This document shows positions 1 to 9,151 of a stretch of DNA of 64,000 bases, piece by piece; the first letter of the stretch is position 1, and each line of letters starts with the position of its first letter. The stretch covers positions 84,031 through 148,030 of the forward strand of contig NZ_LFYT02000008.1 in NCBI RefSeq assembly GCF_001270065.2, in the 5' to 3' direction. A program made the position numbers and the translations under genes. The notes under the pieces are model-generated. The model made no database searches and was not told where the DNA came from. It was given only the letters and a program-made list of their open reading frames with translations. This DNA is from Limnohabitans planktonicus II-D5. Its GTDB lineage: Bacteria; Pseudomonadota; Gammaproteobacteria; Burkholderiales; Burkholderiaceae_C.

Positions 1-572
1 CCAATCTCAAGGAGGGCGATCAAGTCCTGGATATCGCAGGGGGCACGGGCGATTTGTCGATGGCCTTTGCCAAAAAAGTAGGTGCCTCGGGTCGCGTGGT
101 GCACACCGACATCAATGAAGCCATGTTGTCCACCGGGCGCGACCGGCTGATCAATCATGGTTTGGTGTTGCCCACACTGGTTTGTGACGCTGAAAAGTTG
201 CCTTTCCCGGACCAGCATTTCAATGTGGTCAGTGTTGCCTTCGGTCTGAGAAATATGACACACAAGGATATTGCCCTCAAGGAAATGTGCCGTGTACTCA
301 AGCCGGGGGGGAAATTATTGGTTCTGGAGTTTTCCAAAGTGGCCAAGCCGCTCGAGAAAATATATGACTGGTACAGCTTCAAGGTCCTGCCCCACATGGG
401 TCAACTGGTTGCGGGTGATGCTGACAGTTACCGATACCTGGCTGAATCCATCCGCATGCACCCCGGTCAAGAGGAATTGAAAACCCTTATGAAAAATAGC
501 GGTTTTGCCCATGTGGACTTTCATAATTTATCGGCCGGGGTGGTAGCCTTGCATGCAGGTATCAAGTGTTGA
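1..572 (+). CDS. ubiE: Ubiquinone/menaquinone methyltransferase UbiE (3' part)
   Basis: C-terminal part of the SAM-dependent C-methyltransferase of ubiquinone synthesis; the 5' end lies before the window. The frame is open from base 3, and the first ATG at 54 is internal because the SAM-binding motif [12 protein letters not shown] lies across it. Further family features are the DAEKLPFPD segment, the post-I motif GLRNM and the C-terminal [14 protein letters not shown], which is the normal UbiE end. About 190 residues are visible of a usual 240 to 250. It is followed by a Tim44-like gene, ubiJ and ubiB, an order common in Comamonadaceae that groups ubiquinone genes. Identification is secure; the start cannot be seen. 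Confidence 0.95.
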   Translation, partial: NLKEGDQVLDIAGGTGDLSMAFAKKVGASGRVVHTDINEAMLSTGRDRLINHGLVLPTLVCDAEKLPFPDQHFNVVSVAFGLRNMTHKDIALKEMCRVLKPGGKLLVLEFSKVAKPLEKIYDWYSFKVLPHMGQLVAGDADSYRYLAESIRMHPGQEELKTLMKNSGFAHVDFHNLSAGVVALHAGIKC

Positions 573-609
573 TGCCTGAAACCGAGTTTTGATTTGAGTT
601 GGAGACTCC

Positions 610-1593
610 ATGAATAAGTTGATGACACTGATGCTCGCAGGCGTTTTGGCCTTGGGCAGTCTCAATGCCGAAGCTGCTCGTCGCATGGGTGGCGGTAAAT
701 CTGTTGGACAGCAATCCAGCCAGGTCACCAAACGAGATGCTGCGCCACAATCGCCCAGTGCACCTGCTCAAAGTGCTGCGCCCGCCAATGCTGCCAAGCC
801 TGCAGCAGCACCGGCTGCTGCCCCCAAGAAACCATGGGGAGCCATGTTGGGTGGTTTGGCTGCTGGCTTGGGGCTGGCTTGGTTGGCCAGTTCTTTAGGC
901 CTGGGGGCAGCCTTTGGCAATATCTTGATGGCTTTGTTGATTGGCGTGGCTGTGTTGGCTGTGATCGGCATGATCATGCGGGCGCGTCGTGGTGGTGGTG
1001 GAGCCCAGACGGGTGGTCTGGCCTATCAAGGTGCAGGCGCTTCGGCTGATAACCCCGCTTCCCTCAAACAATACAGCCCCCAAAATGTGGGTAACGATGC
1101 ATCTGCTCGTCCTTGGGAGGGTCAAAACACACGTTTTGACAGCTCGGCTGCTTCGCAAACCAGTGGTTCCATGATTGGTGCCGCACTGGGGGGGTCGCAG
1201 ACTTGGGGCATTCCCGCTGGTTTTGATGTTGAGAGCTTTGTCACTGCAGCCAAACGCAACTTTGTGACATTGCAAGACGCTTGGGACCGATCAGACATGG
1301 AAGCACTTCGCGCCATGATGACAGACGCCATGGTGGTTGAAATTCGAAGCCAGTTGGCCGAGCGGGAAGCCCAGTTCCCAGGTCAGCCCAACAAGACTGA
1401 AGTCGTCATGTTGGATGCCCAGTTGCTGGGTATTGAAGAGCAAGCCGACGCTTATCTGGCCAGCGTCGAATTCAACGGCATGATCCGTGAAGATGCATCG
1501 GCAGGTCCAAGCCCATTCCGCGAAGTCTGGAACATGACCAAGTCCAAGCAGGGCGGTGGTTGGTTGGTGGCAGGCGTTCAAGCCCTTCAATAA
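610..1593 (+). CDS. Tim44-like domain membrane protein
   Basis: A 327-residue protein with a signal-peptide-like N-terminus (MNKLMTLMLAGVLALGSLNA), a low-complexity Ala/Pro stretch at about 45-75, a glycine-rich hydrophobic segment of two probable membrane passes at about 78-120, and a C-terminal Tim44-like domain at about 195-325 (FDVESFVTAAKRNFVTLQDAWD, split here only by name). In mitochondria Tim44 tethers the import motor; the role of bacterial homologues is not settled, though they often sit next to ubiE and ubiB. GGAG at 601-604 gives a good start. Lies 37 bases after ubiE and probably belongs to the same transcript. Confidence 0.85.
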   Translation: MNKLMTLMLAGVLALGSLNAEAARRMGGGKSVGQQSSQVTKRDAAPQSPSAPAQSAAPANAAKPAAAPAAAPKKPWGAMLGGLAAGLGLAWLASSLGLGAAFGNILMALLIGVAVLAVIGMIMRARRGGGGAQTGGLAYQGAGASADNPASLKQYSPQNVGNDASARPWEGQNTRFDSSAASQTSGSMIGAALGGSQTWGIPAGFDVESFVTAAKRNFVTLQDAWDRSDMEALRAMMTDAMVVEIRSQLAEREAQFPGQPNKTEVVMLDAQLLGIEEQADAYLASVEFNGMIREDASAGPSPFREVWNMTKSKQGGGWLVAGVQALQ

Positions 1594-1640
1594 AGACGTA
1601 GCCCTTGCTGGGCTCCTTCTTTCGGGAATAATCGGGGACT

Positions 1641-2198
1641 ATGGCAACACAGTCCCCTTTTTCTTGGGCCGCTCAGGCGCTGCCCCAAATCGCCACCAAT
1701 CTGTCGGCGAATTTCCAGCCTCCCGTCTGGGTGGTCGATGAGACGGTCAACCGTCTTGTTTTGTTTTTGAACCATGTCCTGCAAAGTGAGCCAGAAGCCA
1801 TGGCCCGCCTGGCGCGTCAAAAGAGCCAGCGCATTGAACTGATCTGGGATCGCATTCAGCTTCAGTTGACGCCCACGCCCGCCGGATTGCTGGAGCGGGG
1901 AAATTTTGAGGGCTTTGACCTGCGCTTGACTGTGGTGGAAGAGTCCCCCCTGTCGTTGGCTTCTGCATGGGTTCGAGGCGATAAGCCCAAGGTACGTATC
2001 GAAGGCGATGTGCAACTGGCTGCCGAAATCAACTGGCTGATTGACCATGTGCGATGGGAAGCCGAAGAAGACCTGGCTCGTCTGGTGGGTGACGCCGCAG
2101 CCCATACCTTGGCTGATGCTGCGCGCAAAGCCATGGAGGCTTTGCGCAGCTTTGTGGCGCAGCGCGCCCCGGGCAAGTCGGTGGGTGCTGGTGCATGA
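1641..2198 (+). CDS. ubiJ: Ubiquinone biosynthesis accessory factor UbiJ (SCP2 domain)
   Basis: A 185-residue SCP2-like protein. UbiJ binds ubiquinone intermediates through a lipid-binding SCP2 fold and, with UbiK, supports the soluble Ubi complex. The N-terminal half (residues about 15-110) has the SCP2 pattern of alternating strands ending in [16 protein letters not shown]; the C-terminal half is helical ([19 protein letters not shown]). It overlaps ubiB by four bases (ATGA), showing translational coupling, which is the main support for the name. The sequence of this family is poorly conserved, so the call rests on domain plus position. Confidence 0.85.
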   Translation: MATQSPFSWAAQALPQIATNLSANFQPPVWVVDETVNRLVLFLNHVLQSEPEAMARLARQKSQRIELIWDRIQLQLTPTPAGLLERGNFEGFDLRLTVVEESPLSLASAWVRGDKPKVRIEGDVQLAAEINWLIDHVRWEAEEDLARLVGDAAAHTLADAARKAMEALRSFVAQRAPGKSVGAGA

Positions 2199-3763
2199 GC
2201 CGCCTCGGCCGTGGTGCTTTCATCGTCTTCATCGTTCTGCGTTATGGCTTGGACGAGTTGGTGCTCTCCAGTTTTCAAAAGCCTTGGATTCGCCTGCTGG
2301 CCCGCATCTTGTCGGTGGGGCGCGACCTGAGGTCCCCCCGTGCTGTCCGCTTGCGCGAAGCACTCGAGCGCTTGGGCCCCATCTTTGTCAAGTTCGGACA
2401 GGTGCTGTCTACCCGCCGCGACCTTCTTCCATTGGACATCGCCGAAGAGCTGGCCAAGCTGCAAGACAGGGTGCCCCCGTTCAGTTCGGACATCGCCGTG
2501 GACACGATAGAGCGGGCCTTTCACAAGCCAGTGGACACCATCTTCGAGTCGTTTGAGCGCCAGCCGGTGGCCAGTGCCTCCATTGCGCAGGTGCACTTTG
2601 CGACCTTGCGCAGCAAAACGGGCGAACTGCGCGAAGTGGCTGTCAAGGTTTTGCGTCCGGGCATGCTGCCCATCATCCAGAAAGACCTGAGCCTCATGCG
2701 CATGATGGCCGGCTGGGTCGAGAATCTGAGCGCCGACGGCAAACGCCTCAAACCCCGCGAAGTGGTGGCCGAGTTTGACAAGTACCTCAACGACGAGCTG
2801 GACTTGGTGCGTGAAGCGTCCAACGCCGCGCAGCTTCGTCGCAACATGGATGGCCTTGATCTGGTGCTGATCCCCGAGATGATCTGGGACTATTGCCACA
2901 ACGAAGTGCTGGTGATGGAGCGCATGCATGGCGTGCCCATCAGCCATGTGGATCGCCTGCGAGAAGCCGGGGTGGACATCCCCAAGTTGGCGCGTGACGG
3001 CGTGACCCTTTTTTTCACGCAAGTCTTTCGTGATGGTTTTTTCCATGCAGACATGCACCCTGGCAACATCCAGGTCAGCCTGGACCCAGAGACTTTTGGT
3101 CGCTACATCTCGCTGGACTTTGGCATCGTGGGTACGCTGACCGAATACGACAAAGAATATCTGGCGCAAAACTTCACGGCCTTTTTTCGTCGTGACTACA
3201 AGCGCGTGGCCGAGTTGCACATCGAGTCCGGCTGGGTGCCACCCGACACGCGGGTGGATGAGCTGGAGTCGGCCATTCGCGCTGTATGCGAGCCTTACTT
3301 CGATCGGCCCTTGAAAGAAATTTCTCTGGGCATGGTGCTGATGCGCCTGTTTCAGACCTCACGCCGTTTTCAGGTCGAGATCCAGCCGCAGCTGGTGCTG
3401 TTGCAAAAGACCTTGCTCAACATCGAAGGCTTGGGCCGCCAGCTCGACCCGGAACTGGACCTTTGGAGCACCGCCAAGCCTTTCCTTGAAAAATGGATGC
3501 TCGACCAGATCGGCCCCAAAAAACTATGGGAAGAGCTCAAGGCGCAAGCGCCGCATTACGCCAAATTGCTGCCACAATTGCCGCGCTTGTTGCACGACTA
3601 CCTCAAGCAGCCACGCCAAGGGGATGCAAGGCAGCTCGATCTGTTGTTGGCTGAGCAGAGGCGCACTAACAGATTGCTGCAAACCCTGATTTACGCGGGG
3701 CTGGGCTTTGTGGTCTCCTTGCTCGTTTTGCAGGTGGGCATGCACCTGCAACTTTTCATCTGA
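2195..3763 (+). CDS. ubiB: Ubiquinone biosynthesis protein kinase-like UbiB
   Basis: A 522-residue member of the ABC1/ADCK/UbiB atypical kinase family, an ATPase needed for ubiquinone synthesis, anchored in the inner membrane. Visible family features: the KxGQ motif in [11 protein letters not shown] at about 65-75, the alanine-rich loop in [11 protein letters not shown], the lysine of VAVKVLRPG, the HADMHPGNI catalytic loop and DFGIVG metal-binding motif, and two C-terminal membrane helices ([16 protein letters not shown]). Length is near the usual 520-550. Coupled to ubiJ by the ATGA overlap. Nothing unusual. Confidence 0.95.
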   Translation: MSRLGRGAFIVFIVLRYGLDELVLSSFQKPWIRLLARILSVGRDLRSPRAVRLREALERLGPIFVKFGQVLSTRRDLLPLDIAEELAKLQDRVPPFSSDIAVDTIERAFHKPVDTIFESFERQPVASASIAQVHFATLRSKTGELREVAVKVLRPGMLPIIQKDLSLMRMMAGWVENLSADGKRLKPREVVAEFDKYLNDELDLVREASNAAQLRRNMDGLDLVLIPEMIWDYCHNEVLVMERMHGVPISHVDRLREAGVDIPKLARDGVTLFFTQVFRDGFFHADMHPGNIQVSLDPETFGRYISLDFGIVGTLTEYDKEYLAQNFTAFFRRDYKRVAELHIESGWVPPDTRVDELESAIRAVCEPYFDRPLKEISLGMVLMRLFQTSRRFQVEIQPQLVLLQKTLLNIEGLGRQLDPELDLWSTAKPFLEKWMLDQIGPKKLWEELKAQAPHYAKLLPQLPRLLHDYLKQPRQGDARQLDLLLAEQRRTNRLLQTLIYAGLGFVVSLLVLQVGMHLQLFI

Positions 3764-3787
3764 ACTTGTTATCTGGAGGAGCCGCAG

Positions 3788-5344
3788 GTGCTGCTGACTT
3801 TTGTGATCGCTTACTTGGCCGTGACCATCGGCATTGGCTTGTTGGCTGCACGCCGGGTCCATGGGGCCAAGGACTACCTGGTGGCAGGCCGAAGTTTGCC
3901 GCTTTATATGAACGTGGCCACCGTGTTTGCCACCTGGTTCGGGGCCGAGACGGTCTTGTCGGTGTCGGCCACTTTTGCCAAGGATGGCTTGCACGGCATT
4001 CCCGGTGACCCCTTTGGTGCCTCAGTCTGTCTGGTGTTGGCCGCCTTGCTCTTTGCCAAGCTTTTTTACCGCCTGAACCTGCTGACGATTGGCGACTTCT
4101 ACAAGGTGCGCTACGGCAAGTCGGTGGAGGTGCTGACCAGTGTGGCGATTGTGTTGTCTTACTTGGGCTGGACATCGGCGCAATTGACGGCGCTGGGTCT
4201 GGTCATTCATGTGCTCTCGTCCGGGGCCATTGACCTGAACTACGCCATCATGATGGGCGCGGCTGTGGTGCTGGTCTACACCGTGTTTGGCGGCATGTGG
4301 TCGGTGGCATTCACCGATCTGTTCCAGACAGTGATCATTGTGGTGGGCCTGATCTTGGTGGCCACCTTGGTGGGCGGCAATGCGGGCGGCTTTGACAAGG
4401 TGGTGGCGCAAGCTGCGGCCGATGGCAAGTTCAACATGTTCCCGGCCGATATGGATGCCGCTGCCTGGTGGGCCATGGCGGGTGCTTTCTTTGCATTTGC
4501 CTTTGGCTCCATCCCACAACAGGATGTGTTTCAGCGCATGACCAGCGCCAAGGATGAAAAAACCGCCGTACGTGGGACCCTCATTGGCGGTCTGATGTAC
4601 TTCGTGATCGCATTCATCCCCCTGTACATCGCCTATGCAGCCCTGATCGCCCACCCTGAGCTCAAAGCCTTGTTCGAGTCGGAAGATGCCCGCACCATCC
4701 AGCGCATCCTGCCCGATCTGGTGCTGGGCAAGATGCCCATTTGGGCGCAAATTTTGTTTTTTGGCGCTTTGCTCTCGGCCATTTTGTCGACCGTCAGCGG
4801 GGCCTTGCTGGCCCCCACGGCCACCTTCACAGAGAACGTGCTCAAGCCCTTTGTGCCCCACATGAGCGACCGTCAATTCTTGCTGCTACTGCGCGTGATC
4901 CTGGTCACCTTCACCTCGTTCGCCTTGCTGTTTGCCCTCAACAGCACTAGCACCATGTACGAGATGGTGCAAAACGCCTACAACGTCACCCTGACCGGGG
5001 CCTTTGTGCCGTTGGTTGCCGGTGCCTTCTGGCGGCGGGCCAACACCCAAGGGGCTTTGTTCTCTGTGGTGTTGGGCTTAGGCACCTGGATGGTGTTCAA
5101 CTTCCTGGCCCCTGAGACCTTGGTGCCGGCCAACTTGCTGGGCCTCATGGCCTCCATTGTCGGCATGCTGCTGGGGTCTTTGGCCCCGACCGTGATCGCC
5201 AACGGGGGCAGTCCATGGCCAGCGCCTTGGGGCATGCTGCCCAAGACAGCGCCAGTCGTTGACCCAGCTGAGCCGCTGCCCTGGGTCACTCGGGCGCGGC
5301 AATGGGCTTGGGGACTGGAAGGGCGATGCCAAGCCTATAATTGA
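3788..5344 (+). CDS. Sodium:solute symporter family transporter
   Basis: A 518-residue polytopic membrane protein of the SSS family (PutP/SglT type) with about 13 hydrophobic segments. Family marks include the early VAGRSLPLYMNVATVFATWFG region, LTIGDFYKVRYG, and a central GSIPQQDVFQRM segment. The start is GTG at 3788, supported by GGAGGA at 3775-3780 with a seven-base spacing; no better ATG is near. The substrate cannot be read from the sequence. It follows ubiB by 24 bases and precedes a likely promoter for fmdB, so it could be the last gene of the ubi transcript. Confidence 0.88.
   Translation: MLLTFVIAYLAVTIGIGLLAARRVHGAKDYLVAGRSLPLYMNVATVFATWFGAETVLSVSATFAKDGLHGIPGDPFGASVCLVLAALLFAKLFYRLNLLTIGDFYKVRYGKSVEVLTSVAIVLSYLGWTSAQLTALGLVIHVLSSGAIDLNYAIMMGAAVVLVYTVFGGMWSVAFTDLFQTVIIVVGLILVATLVGGNAGGFDKVVAQAAADGKFNMFPADMDAAAWWAMAGAFFAFAFGSIPQQDVFQRMTSAKDEKTAVRGTLIGGLMYFVIAFIPLYIAYAALIAHPELKALFESEDARTIQRILPDLVLGKMPIWAQILFFGALLSAILSTVSGALLAPTATFTENVLKPFVPHMSDRQFLLLLRVILVTFTSFALLFALNSTSTMYEMVQNAYNVTLTGAFVPLVAGAFWRRANTQGALFSVVLGLGTWMVFNFLAPETLVPANLLGLMASIVGMLLGSLAPTVIANGGSPWPAPWGMLPKTAPVVDPAEPLPWVTRARQWAWGLEGRCQAYN
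5336..5341 (+). promoter_or_regulatory. Probable -10 box for fmdB-DUF502-aspS
   Basis: A perfect TATAAT that lies across the stop codon of the symporter gene, 37 bases before the fmdB start. No convincing -35 box at 16-18 bases spacing was found, so this is a -10 match only. Confidence 0.4.
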
Positions 5345-5377
5345 AGGTTTTCTTGCATCACCTCAAAGGCTCTTAAC

Positions 5378-5701
5378 ATGCCCATTTACGCCTACAAATG
5401 CGACGCCTGCGGCCATGCCAAGGATGTTCTGCAAAAAATGAGCGACGCGCCGCTGACCGACTGCCCGGCTTGCGGTGCCCCCAAATTCAACAAACAGCTC
5501 ACGGCCCCGGGTTTTCAGCTCAAGGGCACAGGCTGGTACGCTACCGATTTCAAAGGCGGCGGAGCAGCAGCTGTACCTGCCGCCGCAGGCACAGCAGCAG
5601 ATGCGGTGGCTACACCAGCATCTGCTGCAGGCGGCGATACCGCAGCGCCTGCCGCAACGGCCAGCGCTGCCGGCTGCGCCGCTTCATGCGCCTGCCATTG
5701 A
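5378..5701 (+). CDS. FmdB-family zinc ribbon protein
   Basis: A 107-residue protein. The N-terminal 45 residues form the CxxC_CxxC_SSSS zinc ribbon: two pairs, CDAC at 9-12 and CPAC at about 29-32, after the typical start MPIYAYKC. The rest is an Ala-rich low-complexity tail ending in a cysteine cluster (GCAASCACH). FmdB-type proteins are putative regulators; the name comes from a formamidase operon and does not fix the function. It sits upstream of DUF502 and aspS, an arrangement common in Betaproteobacteria. Confidence 0.88.
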   Translation: MPIYAYKCDACGHAKDVLQKMSDAPLTDCPACGAPKFNKQLTAPGFQLKGTGWYATDFKGGGAAAVPAAAGTAADAVATPASAAGGDTAAPAATASAAGCAASCACH

Positions 5702-5738
5702 GTTTTCTAAACGCTGACTTCACCGATTGACACGCCCC

Positions 5739-6404
5739 ATGAAACAACGCAGCTTCAAACAGTACTTCATCACCGGCCTGCTGGTGTGGTTGCCGATGGG
5801 CATCACCGTCTGGGTGCTGACCTGGCTGGTGGGCTTGCTGGACAGCATCTTTTTGGCGATCTTGCATGCAGCCGACACACTCATTCCAGGCATGCATGCG
5901 CTGGCCGATTACTTGCGGGGTGTGCCCGGTCTGGGCGTGATCCTGGTGGCGCTGGTCATTTTTTCCACGGGTGTGTTTGTGGCCAACATGTTTGGTCAGT
6001 GGTTGTTCCGTCAATGGGACAAGCTGATGAACCGCATTCCGGTGGTGCGCAGCATCTACACCAGTGTCAAGCAGGTGGCCGACACTTTGTTTTCGGGCAG
6101 CGGTCATGCGTTCTCCAAGGCCCTGCTGGTGCAGTACCCGCGCCAGGGTTCCTGGACCATCGCCTTTTTGACAGGCACGCCCGGTGGTGTCGTGGCGCGT
6201 CATTTCGACCAGCCCTTGGTCAGCGTGTATGTGCCCACCACACCCAACCCGACTTCGGGCTTCTTTTTGATGATGCCCAAAGCCGACGTGATTGAACTCG
6301 ACATGACGGTCGATGACGCCTTGAAATACATCATCTCCATGGGGGTGGTGGTGCCCGGTGGTCCCGAGCAACTGCCACTGGCCGCACCCGCAACCCCTCA
6401 ATAA
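5739..6404 (+). CDS. DUF502 family inner membrane protein
   Basis: A 221-residue protein with two N-terminal membrane helices ([19 protein letters not shown] and [20 protein letters not shown]) followed by the DUF502 domain with the conserved [15 protein letters not shown] segment and a GTPGGVV loop. The open frame begins at a TTG at 5727, but the ATG at 5739 gives the usual [10 protein letters not shown]-terminus. Function is unknown in the family. Lies between fmdB and aspS with short gaps, probably one operon. Confidence 0.88.
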   Translation: MKQRSFKQYFITGLLVWLPMGITVWVLTWLVGLLDSIFLAILHAADTLIPGMHALADYLRGVPGLGVILVALVIFSTGVFVANMFGQWLFRQWDKLMNRIPVVRSIYTSVKQVADTLFSGSGHAFSKALLVQYPRQGSWTIAFLTGTPGGVVARHFDQPLVSVYVPTTPNPTSGFFLMMPKADVIELDMTVDDALKYIISMGVVVPGGPEQLPLAAPATPQ

Positions 6405-6463
6405 ACCTTGTGTGCCGTGCGAATCACCCGCTCGGCAATTTCCGATTTAGAAAGTCCAACAAC

Positions 6464-8278
6464 ATGTCCATGCGTTCCCACTATTGCGGTCTGGTGACCG
6501 AAGCCCTGACCGGTCAAACCGTGAGCCTGTGCGGCTGGGTGAATCGTCGCCGTGACCACGGCGGCGTGATCTTCATTGACCTGCGTGACCGTGAAGGCTA
6601 TGTGCAAGTGGTGTGCGACCCCGACCGCCCCGAGATGTTCAAGGTGGCCGAAGACGTGCGCAACGAGTTTTGCGTGCAGATCAAAGGCGTGGTCCGTGCC
6701 CGCCCTGAAGGCACCACCAACGACAATCTCAAAAGCGGCAAGATCGAAGTGCTGTGCCACGAGCTGATTGTGCTCAATGCATCCGTCACGCCTCCTTTTC
6801 AGATCGACGAAGACAACCTGTCGGAGACGACCCGCCTCACACACCGCGTGCTGGACCTGCGCCGCCCCTACATGCAAAACAACCTGATGCTGCGCTACAA
6901 AGTGGCCATGGAAGTGCGCAAGTACCTCGACGAAAACGGCTTCATCGACATCGAAACCCCCATGCTCACCAAGAGCACGCCTGAAGGTGCCCGCGACTAC
7001 CTGGTGCCCAGCCGCGTGCACGACGGCCATTTCTTTGCGCTGCCCCAGTCGCCCCAGCTGTTCAAGCAGCTCTTGATGGTGGCGGGCTACGACCGTTACT
7101 ACCAGATCACCAAGTGCTTCCGCGACGAAGACTTGCGCGCTGACCGCCAGCCCGAATTCACCCAGATCGATATCGAAACATCGTTCCTGACCGAAGAAGA
7201 AATCCGCGACATGTTCCAGGGCATGATCAAGCGTGTGTTCCAGAAGACCATTGGCGTGGACCTGGGCGATTTCCCAGTCATGACCTACCAAGATGCCATG
7301 CACATCTATGGCTCGGACAAGCCCGACCTGCGCGTCAAACTGCAGTTCACTGAAGTCACCGACGTCATGGGTGATGCGGACTTCAAAGTGTTCTCTGGCG
7401 CTGCCAATATGAAAGGTGGCCGTGTGGTGGCCCTGCGCGTGCCGGGTGGATCGGTCGAAGGCGGCGGCATCAGCCGTGGCGAGATCGACGCCTACACCGA
7501 GTTCGTCAAGATCTACGGTGCCAAGGGCTTGGCTTACATCCGTGTCAACGACCTGTCCAAAGGCCGTGACGGTTTGCAGTCGCCCATCGTCAAGAACATC
7601 CACGATACGGCCCTCAACGCCGTGCTCGAGCGCTCGGGCGCGCAAAACGGCGACCTGATTTTCTTCGGTGCCGACAAAGCCAAGATCGTCAACGACGCCA
7701 TCGGTGCCTTGCGCATCAAAATTGGCCACAGTGAGTTCGGCAAGAAAAACGGCTTGTTCGAAGACCGTTGGGCCCCCATGTGGGTGGTTGACTTCCCCAT
7801 GTTCGAGTTCGACGACGAGAGCCAGCGCTACACCGCCGTGCACCACCCCTTCACTGCGCCCAAAGACGGCCACGAAGACTGGATGGTCACCGCCCCCGAG
7901 AAGTGCATCTCCAAGGGCTACGACATGGTCTTGAACGGCTGGGAAATGGGCGGCGGCTCGGTGCGTATCCACCGCGCCGATGTGCAGCAAAAAGTGTTTG
8001 ATGCCCTCAAGATCACGCCCGAAGAAGCCCAGCTCAAGTTCGGCTTCCTGCTTGACGCCCTGCAATACGGCGCGCCACCACACGGCGGCCTGGCCTTTGG
8101 CCTGGACCGCATTGTCACGCTCATGACCGGTGCCGAGTCGATCCGCGACGTGATCGCCTTCCCCAAGACACAGCGTGCCCAGTGCTTGCTGACCCAAGCG
8201 CCCAGCGTGGTGGATGAAAAGCAATTGCGCGAATTGCACATCCGTTTGCGCAATGTGGATGCCGTGAAAGCCGCTTGA
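6464..8278 (+). CDS. aspS: Aspartyl-tRNA synthetase
   Basis: A 604-residue class II synthetase of the bacterial AspRS type. The N-terminal OB-fold anticodon-binding domain covers about 1-115 ([20 protein letters not shown]). Motif 2 is [16 protein letters not shown], the GAD insertion lies at about 290-410, and motif 3 is FGLDRIVTL near the end. The frame is open from a GTG at 6410, but the ATG at 6464 gives the normal MSMRSHYCG start. A strong terminator follows at 8301-8329. Confidence 0.97.
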   Translation: MSMRSHYCGLVTEALTGQTVSLCGWVNRRRDHGGVIFIDLRDREGYVQVVCDPDRPEMFKVAEDVRNEFCVQIKGVVRARPEGTTNDNLKSGKIEVLCHELIVLNASVTPPFQIDEDNLSETTRLTHRVLDLRRPYMQNNLMLRYKVAMEVRKYLDENGFIDIETPMLTKSTPEGARDYLVPSRVHDGHFFALPQSPQLFKQLLMVAGYDRYYQITKCFRDEDLRADRQPEFTQIDIETSFLTEEEIRDMFQGMIKRVFQKTIGVDLGDFPVMTYQDAMHIYGSDKPDLRVKLQFTEVTDVMGDADFKVFSGAANMKGGRVVALRVPGGSVEGGGISRGEIDAYTEFVKIYGAKGLAYIRVNDLSKGRDGLQSPIVKNIHDTALNAVLERSGAQNGDLIFFGADKAKIVNDAIGALRIKIGHSEFGKKNGLFEDRWAPMWVVDFPMFEFDDESQRYTAVHHPFTAPKDGHEDWMVTAPEKCISKGYDMVLNGWEMGGGSVRIHRADVQQKVFDALKITPEEAQLKFGFLLDALQYGAPPHGGLAFGLDRIVTLMTGAESIRDVIAFPKTQRAQCLLTQAPSVVDEKQLRELHIRLRNVDAVKAA

Positions 8279-8300
8279 TCCTTCTGTGGATCGCAAGCAA

Positions 8301-8329
8301 AAAGGGCGCTGATTCAGCGCCCTTTTTTC
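8301..8329 (+). terminator. Rho-independent terminator of aspS
   Basis: A perfect 11-base-pair stem (AAAGGGCGCTG with CAGCGCCCTTT) and three-base loop ATT, followed by more T residues, 22 bases after the aspS stop. Confidence 0.9.
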
Positions 8330-8382
8330 ATCACAATCAAACTGGTCAAGACACCGACCAACGCAGGCGGCGCTGTACTTTT

Positions 8383-8407
8383 GTAGGTAGGCAGCTTCAG
8401 CTCCGAC
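8383..8407. repeat. REP-like GTAG palindrome, degenerate copy
   Basis: GTAGG foot followed by a hairpin whose tip is AGCTTCAGCT and which closes with CCGAC. One position differs from the usual GTCGG core (GTAGG). Same family as the palindromes listed at 22470, 39011 and 49192. Confidence 0.6.
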
Positions 8408-8462
8408 ATTGCGGGATCCAGCACAAGCCTCATGTCGGGGCTGAAACCAACGACCCACAACT

Positions 8463-8830
8463 ACTTGCGAACCCCCTTTGCGTCATGGCGAGCGAAGCGC
8501 GGAAATCCAGTGCCTGTTCTGCCACCCATTCTGGATCACCGCGTCCCGCCACGTCACTTCGCTCCTCGCGGCTAAAGGCGGCTCCTTGCGATGACGGAGT
8601 CGGGGTCGGCGCGTCACAAGCTGCTCGCGATGACGGGGTCGGGGCCGGCCGCATCGCAAGTTATCCGTTGTTGAAGTCACCAACCAACAATGACTTGCGA
8701 AACCCCTGTGCGTCATTGCAAGCGAAGCGTGGCAATCCAGTGCCTGTTCTGCAACCCATTCTGGATCACCGCGTCCCGCCACGTCGCTTCGCTCCTCGCG
8801 GCTAAAGGCGGCTCCTTGCGATGACGGGGT
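8463..8830. repeat. Two direct copies of a ~138-base dispersed repeat
   Basis: Bases 8463-8600 and 8693-8830 are nearly identical at a constant offset of 230. Each copy has CGTCATNGCNAGCGAAGCG near one end and CGCTTCGCTCCTCGCGGC plus TGCGATGACG near the other, so the ends are roughly inverted relative to each other, as in a non-autonomous MITE-like element. The whole span 8279-9151 has no credible gene; open frames here merely follow the repeats. A related core also occurs inside the WbpM-like gene at 52851-52877. Confidence 0.8.
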
Positions 8831-8907
8831 GATGGATCGGTGCGACCCGTCGCGTTGCTTTTGTCCTCGCGGCTAAGCCGCCGGTCTACGAGGACCGTTT
8901 GCCTCCT

Positions 8908-8933
8908 GTAGGTCGGCACTCGCAGAGTCCGAC
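8908..8933. repeat. REP-like GTAG palindrome
   Basis: GTAGGTCGGCACTC, loop GCA, GAGTCCGAC. A single hairpin unit with the GTAG foot on the plus strand. The remaining bases to 9151 hold no gene or clear signal that I can recognise. Confidence 0.7.
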
Positions 8934-9151
8934 ATCTGTGTGTTGTTCAGCCCGCAAGTAGGCACAAGATGAGCAGGCCTTGTGCCGCCCATCATGGGCC
9001 TGCAACCGCTCATCTGGGCCTGTGACTCTGACATCTCAGGGATAGGCTGTTGTTCCCACGTTACGGTCGCGTCAATTGAACCCACGGCCCAAGATCCGCC
9101 AAACCTGCTTCCTTGCGGGCTGATGGGATGAATTGACCTGGGTCAACAAAG

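Noticed and set aside
8275..8805. Plus-strand open frame of 176 residues after aspS
   Set aside because: It begins at the aspS stop, crosses the terminator and follows both copies of the repeat; no protein-like features.
8834..9151. mgtA leader riboswitch (M-box or mgtA 5' element)
   Set aside because: No conserved M-box segments seen; the region is filled mainly with repeat debris.
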